Source: Legionella_C dresdenensis
GTDB lineage: Bacteria; Pseudomonadota; Gammaproteobacteria; Legionellales; Legionellaceae
Assembly: GCF_042649825.1 (NCBI RefSeq)
Contig: NZ_JBHSAB010000029.1
Coordinates: forward strand, 62,001-126,000
Reading direction: 5' to 3'
Length of the DNA: 64,000 nt
This document shows positions 53,614-63,132 of this stretch, piece by piece (position 1 is the first letter of the stretch; every line of letters begins with the position of its first letter). The notes under the pieces were generated by a model. The model ran no database searches and was not told the origin of the DNA. It was given only the letters and a program-made list of their open reading frames with translations. A program made the translations under genes and the position numbers.

Positions 53614-54894
53614 ATGACTTTTCAAGCTGAACACACTGTACCCTCCTCTCGAAAAACCGAAGTTATTGCCGGAATTACTACCTTTCTGACTATGGTTTAT
53701 ATTGTCTTTGTCAATCCTGCCATTTTAAGCGGGGCAGGCATGGATTCAGGCGCGGTATTCACTGCAACCTGCCTGGTGACTGCCTTTGCCTGTGCGGTGA
53801 CTGGTTTATTGGCTAATACGCCCATAGGCGTTGCTCCGGGTATGGCATTAAATATCTACTTTTCCTACAGTGTGGTTCAGGGAATGGGAATCAACTGGCA
53901 ACATGCATTGGCCATGGTCTTTATTTCCGGATTGTTATTTTTTGTGATCAGTCTGACCGGTCTAAGACGCTTGCTGATTGAAGCCATTCCGCATAATCTG
54001 CAAATCGCCATTCTCATCGGAATCAGTCTCCTCATTGCCTTGATTGCGCTTGAAACCAATCAGCTTGTTATTGCCGACAATCATACTCTGATGCGTTTGG
54101 GTGATATTACCCGCCCGGAAAGCGGATTGTTTTTTCTCGGGTTTTTATTGATTCTCGCGCTTGATTATTATCGTATTCCTGCGGCTATTATTATTGGTAT
54201 TCTGGCTATCAGTCTGCTTAGCCTGTTGCTTGGCATTACGCAGTGGCAAGGTATAGCGGCCTTACCGCCATCGCTGGAACCGACATTCCTGAAGCTTGAT
54301 TTTACTGGCATTACCTCAATCCCCTCGCTCAAGGCAACGTTTACTTTTTTCCTGATTGCCGTCTTTGATGCAACCGGTACATTAATCGGTCTGCTGAACC
54401 AGTCTGTTTTTAAAGAACAAGCAGATTACCAACGCCGGCTCGCCAAAAGCCTGACCGCAGATGCCGCCGCATCCACACTGGCGGGTCTTTTAGGTTCAGC
54501 AAGCACTTCGCCCTATATCGAATCGGCTACCGGTATTGAAGCCGGCGGCAGAACAGGGCTTACCGCCATTGTAACGGCAGTGGGCTTTCTGCTGATGTTA
54601 TTTTTCTATCCGCTGGCCAAAATGATCCCCGCTTGCGCAGTTGGCCCAGCTTTACTGTATGTCGCCTGTTGTATGATGAAGCATCTGTCTGAACTGAAAC
54701 TTGCCGATATCAGCGAAACTGCGCCTTGCATGGTAACCATTATGATGATTCCGTTTACTTCCTCCATTGCAGACGGTATTGGCGGCGGAATTATTTTATA
54801 CACCGTTCTGAAACTGGCAACCCGGCAAAAGGTTAATCCGCTAGTAGTTATACTGAGTGTATTGTTTATTATTTTCTTTATGATCAATTATTAG
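53614..54894 (+). CDS. NCS2-family purine permease
   Basis: A 426-residue permease of the AzgA/GhxP-type NCS2 branch with about 12 helices. Motifs are VIAGITTFLTMVYIVFVNPA, PIGVAPGMALN and STSPYIESATGIEAGGRTGL. It should import adenine, guanine or hypoxanthine. A TATGAT -10 lies at 53582-53587. The TAG stop overlaps the repeat that follows. Confidence 0.92.
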   Translation: MTFQAEHTVPSSRKTEVIAGITTFLTMVYIVFVNPAILSGAGMDSGAVFTATCLVTAFACAVTGLLANTPIGVAPGMALNIYFSYSVVQGMGINWQHALAMVFISGLLFFVISLTGLRRLLIEAIPHNLQIAILIGISLLIALIALETNQLVIADNHTLMRLGDITRPESGLFFLGFLLILALDYYRIPAAIIIGILAISLLSLLLGITQWQGIAALPPSLEPTFLKLDFTGITSIPSLKATFTFFLIAVFDATGTLIGLLNQSVFKEQADYQRRLAKSLTADAAASTLAGLLGSASTSPYIESATGIEAGGRTGLTAIVTAVGFLLMLFFYPLAKMIPACAVGPALLYVACCMMKHLSELKLADISETAPCMVTIMMIPFTSSIADGIGGGIILYTVLKLATRQKVNPLVVILSVLFIIFFMINY

Positions 54895-54895
54895 T

Positions 54896-54915
54896 GTTGG
54901 GTCGCTTGATCCAAC
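54896..54915. terminator. GTTGGGTCGCTTGATCCAAC hairpin
   Basis: Twenty-base palindrome of the GTTGGGTC family that begins two bases after the permease stop; likely a decayed repeat end acting as a transcriptional terminator. Confidence 0.5.
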
Positions 54916-55034
54916 ATTTCCTTTAATTATACAGCCTGAACAAACATAATTGCCTAAAAAATTTCACATCTGCCTGTAAAATGCAACAAGCTGATCCTAT
55001 AATTAACATATAGGACTCCTACAGGGACGTTACA

Positions 55035-56072
55035 ATGACTCATCCGCTTTTCAACCGTACAATTTCAGATTTTCCAGGTCAATGTGTCGTAATCGGTTGT
55101 TCACATACTCACAAGCTGTGCCAAAACAAACAGCTTCATGCGGATCCACAGTCTTTTTATACTATTGATATTAACCCGGAGCATCACCCTGATGCGGTAT
55201 TAAACATTACTCAACCTTTACCAGCCGCTCTGGAGCAACGTTTTCGGTTAACTGTGGTTGAGCAGTTGGATTATTATGCCTATAACGCATCGGCACAACT
55301 TGGTCAGGCTGGCCCACAAGGCTTTCATAATATCTGGCAAATGACCGCCCCTGACGGTTTTATTTTAATCACTGGTTGCCCCAGAGAGCAAAAATACCGT
55401 GAACAACTTTATAGCCGATATTTACGTTATATTGAATTAAATGAGTCAGGGAATGCAATTCTAATACCCCGTGATCAGTCGCTGGCGATTATTACTATCC
55501 GAAGAAAGCTTAAGACACTCAAATCAGACCTGCAAGCATTAATCAAACACGCCCGAACCGATAACCGCAACAAACTCTCCGCCTTGAAATTCTGTGAATT
55601 AAGCTACGAAAATCTGCTGACTCTTGATGAAACAGTGTTATTTGGATGCGCTACTTTCGAGCAAAAAAAACTTTTGCTTGATAGCTTCTCAACGATTTAC
55701 GCTGCGTTGGACGCGGGACAGAAATCCAGACTGAATGGCAGAGAAAGTGTAATTATCGATGCCCTTGGCCTTTCTACAACCAATTTAAAAGTCATTGATC
55801 ACGTTACCCGGCGTAATCCTGACAGCAGAACATACCGGGCATGGAAACTGGCTAAAGATCATTATAAAAACTGCTCGGCAGGCAATCATAAGCTGTTTCA
55901 GGAAATTCGTCTTTACTCGCTTAAGCGAAATGGTACGGCAAGCAGCTTTTTTAAAACCAGCAATAGCGCCGGGCAGAATGATTCAATTAATTTTGAGCAG
56001 ATAGTTAATCAGGCAGATGCGGAATCCTGGGTAGGGATAATCAGGGATACGTTAAATTCGAATAGTCCGTAA
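55035..56072 (+). CDS. Unknown protein (345 aa), possible degenerate methyltransferase
   Basis: I do not recognise this family. The N-terminal half (about 15-150) has the shape of a simple class I methyltransferase: QCVVIGCSHTHKLCQN as a weak motif I, YTIDINPEHHPDAVLNI, and FHNIWQMTAPDGFILITGCP. The glycine-rich SAM loop is poor, so activity is uncertain. The C-terminal half is basic and helical (NRNKLSALKFCELSYENLLT, VIDHVTRRNPDSRTYRAW). No signal peptide. AGGGACG before the ATG. It could be an accessory or effector-type gene. Confidence 0.65.
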   Translation: MTHPLFNRTISDFPGQCVVIGCSHTHKLCQNKQLHADPQSFYTIDINPEHHPDAVLNITQPLPAALEQRFRLTVVEQLDYYAYNASAQLGQAGPQGFHNIWQMTAPDGFILITGCPREQKYREQLYSRYLRYIELNESGNAILIPRDQSLAIITIRRKLKTLKSDLQALIKHARTDNRNKLSALKFCELSYENLLTLDETVLFGCATFEQKKLLLDSFSTIYAALDAGQKSRLNGRESVIIDALGLSTTNLKVIDHVTRRNPDSRTYRAWKLAKDHYKNCSAGNHKLFQEIRLYSLKRNGTASSFFKTSNSAGQNDSINFEQIVNQADAESWVGIIRDTLNSNSP

Positions 56073-56100
56073 ACTGGCAGCTTTGCTCAGGACGATTTTT

Positions 56101-56202
56101 GTAGGTTGGGTCGTTTTGACCCAACAAACCTTTTTATCAAGCTCTTAAGATCTGAAAAGTGATTAAAGATTGGTAATGTTGGGTCTGAACGACCCAACCT
56201 AC
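56101..56202. repeat. 102-bp GTAGGTTGGGTCG element, copy 3 (inverted)
   Basis: Exactly 102 bp, with inverted ends of about 15 bases. Its reverse complement matches the interiors of the cores at 547-648 and 3757-3858. A left outer arm (CTTTGCTCAGGACGATT) is present upstream; the right outer arm is not seen. Confidence 0.78.
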
Positions 56203-56334
56203 GTTTTTCTTCAGATACATTGGCAAATTTTCAAAGCATAGCCTAATCTAAATAATAGACACTGTATAAAAAAAATAGTCATAACTGCTTGCCTGATTCA
56301 GTTGGCAACATAGTCAAAAACAATAAGGGCAATC

Positions 56335-56904
56335 ATGCACAAATTACTTTTTTTGGCTTTGTTAATTCTGTCAAATCCTGCTAACGCCCGTATTGAAGAG
56401 GCAATTTTCGCCGGGGGCTGTTTTTGGCGAATGGAAGCTGACTTTCATAAGCTTAATGGCGTATTGGCAACCGTAGTTGGCTTTGATGGCGGGACCAGTA
56501 AAGACCCTTCCTATACACAAGTCATGACTGGCGATACCGATTATGCGGTTGCAGTCCGGGTTATTTATAACTCTCAACAAATCAGTTACCAGGATTTGGT
56601 CAATTACTTCTGGAGACGCATTGATCCCACCTCACATAATGCCCAATTTTGTGATTATGGCAGCCAGTTTCGCAGTGCGATTTTTTACTTAAACGACACC
56701 CAAAAGAAAATTGCTCTGGCCAGCAAACAGAAGGTCGAAAAAATATTTCCCAAAGTGTATACGCAAATTACCCCTTCTACTCAGTTCTATGCAGCGGAAG
56801 ATGAGCATCAGGAATATTACTTAAACCATCCATTACGCTATAAATATTATTATTATCGCTGCGGCTATGAAGCACGCATTAAAAAACTGTGGCGCGATAC
56901 TTAA
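56335..56904 (+). CDS. msrA: Peptide methionine-S-sulfoxide reductase MsrA, exported
   Basis: A 189-residue MsrA with a signal peptide (about 1-18) and the active-site GGCFW (Cys29). RIDPTSHNAQFCDYGSQFRS and DEHQEYYLNHP are characteristic. The signal peptide points to a periplasmic repair role. No msrB partner nearby. Confidence 0.92.
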   Translation: MHKLLFLALLILSNPANARIEEAIFAGGCFWRMEADFHKLNGVLATVVGFDGGTSKDPSYTQVMTGDTDYAVAVRVIYNSQQISYQDLVNYFWRRIDPTSHNAQFCDYGSQFRSAIFYLNDTQKKIALASKQKVEKIFPKVYTQITPSTQFYAAEDEHQEYYLNHPLRYKYYYYRCGYEARIKKLWRDT

Positions 56905-57003
56905 GTGCAAGCGTCAGCAAAACCTGATGTCTTAAAATTAACACTTGTCCCAATTCTTGTTTATACTTAAAACAAGCCATAGATATCCTAGTGTAAGAAA
57001 ATT

Positions 57004-57885
57004 ATGCTGATATGCAATCGACAACTGGATGAAAAACAATTAAAAGAAATAGAAGCTCTGGCCGCCGAATGCCAGAAAACAGATGGCGGTGCGCCGGCTA
57101 TCTATTACCATCTCTTACGCCAAAGACGCGATAGCGAAAGCAATGTGCTGGATTACGATGATTCAGGTAACCTGGTTGGCTTTCTTAGCGTTTATTTTTT
57201 CTATGATGATGCTTGTGAAATAAGCCTGTTGGTTTCACCTGAACACCGAAGATATGGCGTGGCCAGTAAAATGCTGAGAACGATAATGCCGTTACTGCAC
57301 ACCAAAAAAATGGCAAGCCTGATTTTTTCCTCCGGCCTTGAGCACGACAAACTGATGTCGCTATCTGGCAAAGCAGCGCGTTTTGTTTATAAGTACAGTG
57401 AATATCATATGCAACGCAATGGTTATGAACCGGTTATTATGGGCTATCCCGCATTATTTATTCGGGAAGCCACTGATTCTGATCTAACTGATTTATGTGT
57501 TATTGACAGCGCCTGTTTTGACAGCCAGAACGCAACCATGCAAGAGCGGTTTGAATATCTGCTGGCTGATCGCAACTACACAATTTTATTAGCGCTGCGT
57601 AACAATAAACCAATCGGTAAAGCGCATATTCGCTGGCAGACTGATGGAGCTATTTTCTCGGATATAGCAATCATCCCGCAGGAACAGGGAAAAGGGTTGG
57701 GCGGCGAGTTATTAAGCTATTGCATCAATCAATCCCTGAGCATGGGAAAAAATAAAATTACGCTTGATGTAGAAACCAATAACAGCAATGCTCTGAACCT
57801 GTATTTACGCCATGGCTTTAAAACCGCAACCAGGCGCAATTTCTGGAGCATTTCAACTTCCGAGCTGGAATTGTCATTGGCGTAA
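57004..57885 (+). CDS. Double-GNAT acetyltransferase
   Basis: A 293-residue protein with two GNAT domains. Motif A occurs as SPEHRRYGVASKMLR (about 79-93) and as IPQEQGKGLGGELLSYC (about 228-244), and NSNALNLYLRHGFK ends the second domain. The arrangement resembles mycothiol-synthase-type tandem GNATs, but the substrate here is unknown. Confidence 0.85.
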   Translation: MLICNRQLDEKQLKEIEALAAECQKTDGGAPAIYYHLLRQRRDSESNVLDYDDSGNLVGFLSVYFFYDDACEISLLVSPEHRRYGVASKMLRTIMPLLHTKKMASLIFSSGLEHDKLMSLSGKAARFVYKYSEYHMQRNGYEPVIMGYPALFIREATDSDLTDLCVIDSACFDSQNATMQERFEYLLADRNYTILLALRNNKPIGKAHIRWQTDGAIFSDIAIIPQEQGKGLGGELLSYCINQSLSMGKNKITLDVETNNSNALNLYLRHGFKTATRRNFWSISTSELELSLA

Positions 57886-57966
57886 GGCGCTCTTTGCATC
57901 TTTATCTTGACATATTTTTATCGGCGCATTTAGTATTGCCTTTTATCGCTCAAGGATCGTGCCAGG

Positions 57967-59193
57967 ATGAAAAGACGTGTTGTGATTACCGGGATGGAAA
58001 TTGTTTCTTCCATCGGAAGCGGGCTGGATAAGTTCTGGCAAGCTGCAGTGAATGGCCAATGCGGTATTCGTCGCATTGAGCATTATGATCCTTCTGACTA
58101 CTCTACCCGGATTGGCGGTGAAATACGCGACCTCTCGCTTGCCCATTTGCCTGAGTTTGATAAAAGCAAACGTTATCCCAAAGCAGCGCAATATGCCTTG
58201 TTCTGCGCCCACTATGCACTTGAACAGGCAGGTCTTGACGCCGCTGAGCGCGCAAAAACCGGAACGTTTATCGGCACCAGCCTGGGGGGCACACCAGAGC
58301 TCGAGTCTGCCTATCAGGCTTTTTTTCAGGAAGGCTGGAAAAAAATCCCCGCGCTTAGCGTGATCAGGGGCATGCCTAATTCGATTGCCAATCATATTGC
58401 GATTGCCTTTAATCTTGGCGGAATCAATTCAACCATATCCAATGCCTGCGTATCTTCTGCTGAAGCAATCGGCAACGCTTATCATCAAATCGCCTCTGGC
58501 CGGCTTGACAGCGCAGTCTGTGGCGGCACTGAATCGTTGTTATGGGAAACGCTGATGGCTGCCTGGTGCAAACTGCGAGTTATGTCCACCCGAAATGATC
58601 AGCCAGAACAAGCATGCCGCCCTTTTGATAAAGAGCGTGATGGAATGGTTATGGCGGACGGGGCAGGTATTTTAATTCTGGAAGAATTGCAGCAGGCAAA
58701 AGCACGCGGCGCAACCATTTATGCTGAAATTATCGGTTATGGCGCAAGCTGTGACGCCCATCATGTCACTGCCCCTGCCTCGGAGGGGCAGGTGAGAGCC
58801 ATCCAGCAGGCACTGGATGAGGCGCGATTAGCTGCTGGCGATGTCCAATATATTAATGCTCATGGTACAGGCACTCAATTAAACGATTTGACTGAAACTC
58901 AGACTATTAAAACCGTTTTTGGCGAACGCGCTTATGAAATTCCAATCACAGCCCAGAAAGCAATGACCGGGCACGCAATCGGCGCTGCCGGCGCCATGGA
59001 AATTATTGCAACGGCAATGAGCCTGCAGCACGATATTTTGCTGCCCACCATCAATCTGCATAATCCAGACCCGGATTGTGATCTTGATTATGTTGCCAAT
59101 TATGCCCGTAAACAACACATCGATATTGCTCTTTCCAATCATTTCGCCTTTGGCGGGGCTAATGCGGCATTGTTGCTCAGGCGAATGACGTAG
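57967..59193 (+). CDS. FabF-like beta-ketoacyl synthase
   Basis: A 408-residue condensing enzyme of the KAS II type with Cys161 (SNACVSSA), His299 (NAHGTGT), Lys331 and His336 (KAMTGH) and a GGANAALL end. No acyl carrier protein, reductase or other fab gene lies next to it, and it sits just before lpxD. Its role may be in fatty acids for envelope lipids or a secondary product; primary FabF is not proven. Confidence 0.87.
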   Translation: MKRRVVITGMEIVSSIGSGLDKFWQAAVNGQCGIRRIEHYDPSDYSTRIGGEIRDLSLAHLPEFDKSKRYPKAAQYALFCAHYALEQAGLDAAERAKTGTFIGTSLGGTPELESAYQAFFQEGWKKIPALSVIRGMPNSIANHIAIAFNLGGINSTISNACVSSAEAIGNAYHQIASGRLDSAVCGGTESLLWETLMAAWCKLRVMSTRNDQPEQACRPFDKERDGMVMADGAGILILEELQQAKARGATIYAEIIGYGASCDAHHVTAPASEGQVRAIQQALDEARLAAGDVQYINAHGTGTQLNDLTETQTIKTVFGERAYEIPITAQKAMTGHAIGAAGAMEIIATAMSLQHDILLPTINLHNPDPDCDLDYVANYARKQHIDIALSNHFAFGGANAALLLRRMT

Positions 59194-59293
59194 GTAGAGG
59201 CGTTTTGTGTGTTGGGATTCTGCTGTTTAAAACATGGTATTTTCAGGTTTATTGGGTATAATCAGGCTAACGTGCGTGACCGGATGAAAAACT

Positions 59294-60346
59294 ATGAATA
59301 TTCCACTGTATGAAATTGCGAATATTGTGCAGGGCGAAGTTACTGGCGACCAAAACGCCCAAATAAACTGCCTGTCTCCCATTGATAATATTGCTCCCAA
59401 TTCGCTGGTCTTTGCTGACGGCCAGGAAAATATTGAGCGGGCGGAGCAATCTGAAGCCGCTGCCATTCTGGTTGGAAAGGGCGTAAAAAGCGCAATCAAA
59501 CCTGTGATTCAGGTTGCCAATCCGTTTAAGGCATTCATCCAGTTATTAAACCAGTTTTATGTACCGCAGCGCCCCAAAGCAGGTATCCATCCAACAGCCG
59601 TGATTGCTGAAGATGCAGTCGTTGGCAATAATGTTGCTATTGGTCCTTACGTAGTCATCGAATCCGGCGCCCGAATTGGCGATAACTGTATTTTGAAAGC
59701 CCATGTCTATATTGGCGTCAATGCAGTTATTGGTGCAGATACTACGCTTCATTCCCATGTTACAGTTTATGATCAATGCCGGATAGGGGACCGAGTAAGT
59801 ATTCACGCGTCAACCGTTATTGGCTCTGATGGATTTGGTTATACCTTTGTTGACGGCCAGCATTTAAAAGTTCCTCATGTCGGGAATGTCATTGTGGAAG
59901 ACGATGTCGAAATCGGCGCTAACTCAGTGGTTGATCGCGCTACTCTCGGCTCTACTATGATTGGCCAGGGCACAAAAATTGATAATCTGGTTCAGATTGC
60001 CCACTCCGTCAAACTGGGCAAGCACAATATTGTTTGCGCCTTTACCGGTATTGCCGGCAGTTCTGTCAGCGGCAACAATGTCATCTTCGCTGCCAATGTT
60101 GGCGTCAGCGATCATGTCCATATTGATGACGGCGTAATCCTTGGCGCCCGTGCAGGCGTGCCGCCGAAAAAGCATTTACGCGCCGGCAACGTTTATTTGG
60201 GAAGCCCGGCCCGCCCACGCGACAAAGCCCTTGAACAGGAATTGTCTGTAACCCGCATCCCGGGCATGCGTAAAGCACTTAAAAACCTGGGAGATAAAGT
60301 CAATGCGCTAAGCGAAAAACTCGCCCAACAGGAGGTTGAGTCCTGA
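59294..60346 (+). CDS. lpxD: UDP-3-O-acylglucosamine N-acyltransferase LpxD
   Basis: A 350-residue left-handed beta-helix acyltransferase of lipid A synthesis. The hexapeptide repeats run from about residue 100 to 310, and SPIDNIAPNSLVFADGQENI is the N-terminal domain. A catalytic His is expected in the QIAHSVKLG segment. Its TGA overlaps polA by one base, so the two may be coupled. Confidence 0.93.
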   Translation: MNIPLYEIANIVQGEVTGDQNAQINCLSPIDNIAPNSLVFADGQENIERAEQSEAAAILVGKGVKSAIKPVIQVANPFKAFIQLLNQFYVPQRPKAGIHPTAVIAEDAVVGNNVAIGPYVVIESGARIGDNCILKAHVYIGVNAVIGADTTLHSHVTVYDQCRIGDRVSIHASTVIGSDGFGYTFVDGQHLKVPHVGNVIVEDDVEIGANSVVDRATLGSTMIGQGTKIDNLVQIAHSVKLGKHNIVCAFTGIAGSSVSGNNVIFAANVGVSDHVHIDDGVILGARAGVPPKKHLRAGNVYLGSPARPRDKALEQELSVTRIPGMRKALKNLGDKVNALSEKLAQQEVES

Positions 60347-63048
60347 TGTTGCCGCCCCTGATATTGGTTGATGGTTCTTCCTATTTTTTCCGTGCCTTCC
60401 ATGCCCTGCCGCCCTTGACCAACTCAAAAGGCAAACCGACCGGCGCAGTCTATGGCGTGGTCAATATGGTGAAAAAATTAATTAAGGACTATCAGGCAAC
60501 CAATATCGCCGTGATTTTTGATGCCAAGGGCAAAACATTCCGTGATGAATGGTACCCGGAATATAAAGCGCACCGCCCACCCATGCCTGCCGATTTGCAT
60601 GATCAGTTTGAGCCGATGATTAATCTGCTGAGAGCGATGGGATTACCGTTATTGATTATTGAAGGAGTTGAAGCCGATGATGTCATTGGCACTCTGGCTC
60701 GGCAAGCTATGGAGCAAGGTCAGCCAGTCGTAATCTCCACGGGCGATAAAGATATGGCCCAGCTGGTTAACGAACATGTTTCTCTGATTAATACCATGAC
60801 CAACCAGATCATGGATATTTCACGGGTTAAAGAGAAATTCGGCGTGTCGCCCGAACAGATTATCGACTATCTCACGCTGGTAGGCGATAGCGTTGACAAC
60901 ATTCCCGGCGTTGATAAATGCGGCCCCAAAACAGCAGCCAAATGGCTTGAACAATATCGGACATTGGATAGCCTGATTGCCAATGCCGATCAGATTACTG
61001 GCAAAATTGGTGAAAACCTGCGCGCAAGCCTGGCACATTTACCCTTATCCAAACGGCTGGTTACGATAAAAACCGATGTTGATTTGCCTTTAACACTTGC
61101 TGAACTGACCATGAAGGAAGCAGATAATCAGCTATTAATTGAGCTCATCCGGGAACTTGAATTTAAAACATGGTTGAAAGAACTGCTTGGCAACCAGCAG
61201 CAGCAGCCGGCCGCCGTCAATGATATACCTAACCTACCAGCAGCAAACTCACAATTTACAATCATTAATACCGAGGCGCAATTTAATGAATTGCTGACTG
61301 AATTATCGCAATGCCAAGAATTTTGTATCGATACCGAGACAACAAGTCTTGATGCCTTACAGGCTGAAATTGTCGGTATTGCTATTGCAATTAATAGCGA
61401 TGAACCGGTATACATTCCATTGCGTCATCAGGATGGTACGCCACAACTGGTTGCTGAAAAAGTATTAGCCGACTTAAAACCGCTTCTTGAAAGCGAAACG
61501 ATTGGCAAAATCGGCCAGAATTTAAAATATGATTATAACGTCTTTAAAAATCATGGCATCACCCTGCGCGGCATTCATTTTGATACCATGCTTGAATCGT
61601 ACATCCTGAACAGCACTGCCAGCCGCCATGATATGGATTCGCTGGCCTTAAAATACCTTGGCCATAAAACCATTACTTATGAAGAAGTCGCCGGCAAAGG
61701 CAGCAAGCAATTACGTTTTGATCAGATTCCGGTAAACAACGCCGCACCTTATGCCGCGGAAGATGCCGACATTACCTTAAAGCTTCATCAAACCTTGTAT
61801 CCAATGCTGGATAAACCGCTACAGGCGGTTTTGCAGGCCATTGAAGTACCTTTGGTAACCGTATTGGCTGAAATAGAACGCCACGGCGTCCTGATAGACA
61901 CTGAAACGTTAGCCAGGCATGGCAATCGCTTGAAAAGCCGCATGGTTGAACTTGAACAGGAAGCCGTGCAATTGGCTGGCAAACCGTTTAATCTCAATTC
62001 GCCCAAACAATTGCAAGAAATTTTATTTGACCAGTTACAGATTCCCGTTCTGACGAAAACACCAACCGGGCAACCGTCAACGGCTGAATCCGTACTTCAG
62101 GAACTGGCTTTCGACCATCGCCTGCCGGCAGTGATTCTTGAATACCGCAGCCTGAGTAAGCTGGTTTCAACATATATTGATGCGTTACCGAAACGGGTAA
62201 ATGCGGCCACCGGGCGCGTTCATACCTCCTATAATCAGGCTGTCGCTGCGACCGGGCGCTTATCATCCAGCGATCCTAATCTGCAGAATATTCCAATTCG
62301 TACGGAAGAAGGACGGTTGATTCGTACGGCGTTTATCGCCCCGCCTAATCACATATTACTGGCAGCTGACTATTCACAAATTGAATTGCGTATTATGGCG
62401 CATTTATCGGCGGACAAGAATTTGCTGAACGCCTTTGCCAACGGCTGGGATGTGCATGCCGCAACCGCCAGTGAAATTTTCCAGGTTGCGCTTGATGAAG
62501 TCAGCAGTGAACAGCGGCGACGCGCCAAAGCGGTTAATTTTGGTTTAATTTATGGGATGTCGGCTTTTGGCCTGTCCAAGCAATTAGGCATAGAACGCCG
62601 TGACGCCCAGCACTATATGGATGTTTATTTTACCCGTTATCCAGGCGTACTTGAGTACATGGAGCGCACTCGCCTGCAAGCGCGGGAGCAGGGTTATGTT
62701 GAAACATTATTCGGCAGACGGCTCTATTTGCCCGAAATTAACGCTCGCAATATTGCCCGCCAGAAAGCCGCTGAACGGACAGCAATTAATGCGCCAATGC
62801 AAGGAACTGCCGCAGATATTATTAAAAAAGCCATGCTTGCCATCCACGACTGGCAGAACCAGCAATCAGGATTACCAGCGCGAATGGTTATGCAGGTTCA
62901 TGACGAACTGGTTTTTGAGGTTCGCAAAGACGCTATCGAGCAGGCGCAGAATGCGATTCAGGAGCTTATGGAAAATGCCGTTATTTTGTCTGTGCCTTTG
63001 CAGGTTTCAATTGGTGTCGGACAAAACTGGGATGAAGCGCATTCCTAG
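60346..63048 (+). CDS. polA: DNA polymerase I
   Basis: A 900-residue Pol I with three domains. The 5' nuclease domain is at about 1-290 (ILVDGSSYFFRAFHALPPLT, VISTGDKDMAQLV), and the 3'-5' exonuclease at about 310-500 keeps DTETTSLD and AAEDADITLK, so proofreading is probably active. The polymerase domain at about 510-900 has LLAADYSQIELRIMAH, VNFGLIYGMSAFGL and MQVHDELVFEV. Stop at 63048. Confidence 0.97.
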   Translation: MLPPLILVDGSSYFFRAFHALPPLTNSKGKPTGAVYGVVNMVKKLIKDYQATNIAVIFDAKGKTFRDEWYPEYKAHRPPMPADLHDQFEPMINLLRAMGLPLLIIEGVEADDVIGTLARQAMEQGQPVVISTGDKDMAQLVNEHVSLINTMTNQIMDISRVKEKFGVSPEQIIDYLTLVGDSVDNIPGVDKCGPKTAAKWLEQYRTLDSLIANADQITGKIGENLRASLAHLPLSKRLVTIKTDVDLPLTLAELTMKEADNQLLIELIRELEFKTWLKELLGNQQQQPAAVNDIPNLPAANSQFTIINTEAQFNELLTELSQCQEFCIDTETTSLDALQAEIVGIAIAINSDEPVYIPLRHQDGTPQLVAEKVLADLKPLLESETIGKIGQNLKYDYNVFKNHGITLRGIHFDTMLESYILNSTASRHDMDSLALKYLGHKTITYEEVAGKGSKQLRFDQIPVNNAAPYAAEDADITLKLHQTLYPMLDKPLQAVLQAIEVPLVTVLAEIERHGVLIDTETLARHGNRLKSRMVELEQEAVQLAGKPFNLNSPKQLQEILFDQLQIPVLTKTPTGQPSTAESVLQELAFDHRLPAVILEYRSLSKLVSTYIDALPKRVNAATGRVHTSYNQAVAATGRLSSSDPNLQNIPIRTEEGRLIRTAFIAPPNHILLAADYSQIELRIMAHLSADKNLLNAFANGWDVHAATASEIFQVALDEVSSEQRRRAKAVNFGLIYGMSAFGLSKQLGIERRDAQHYMDVYFTRYPGVLEYMERTRLQAREQGYVETLFGRRLYLPEINARNIARQKAAERTAINAPMQGTAADIIKKAMLAIHDWQNQQSGLPARMVMQVHDELVFEVRKDAIEQAQNAIQELMENAVILSVPLQVSIGVGQNWDEAHS

Positions 63049-63132
63049 CGATTGCCGGATCCGCCGCAAAAATTTAAAATTCAACTATAGTTATATTCAG
63101 GAGAATAAAAATAATTAGTTAGGGACACTATC

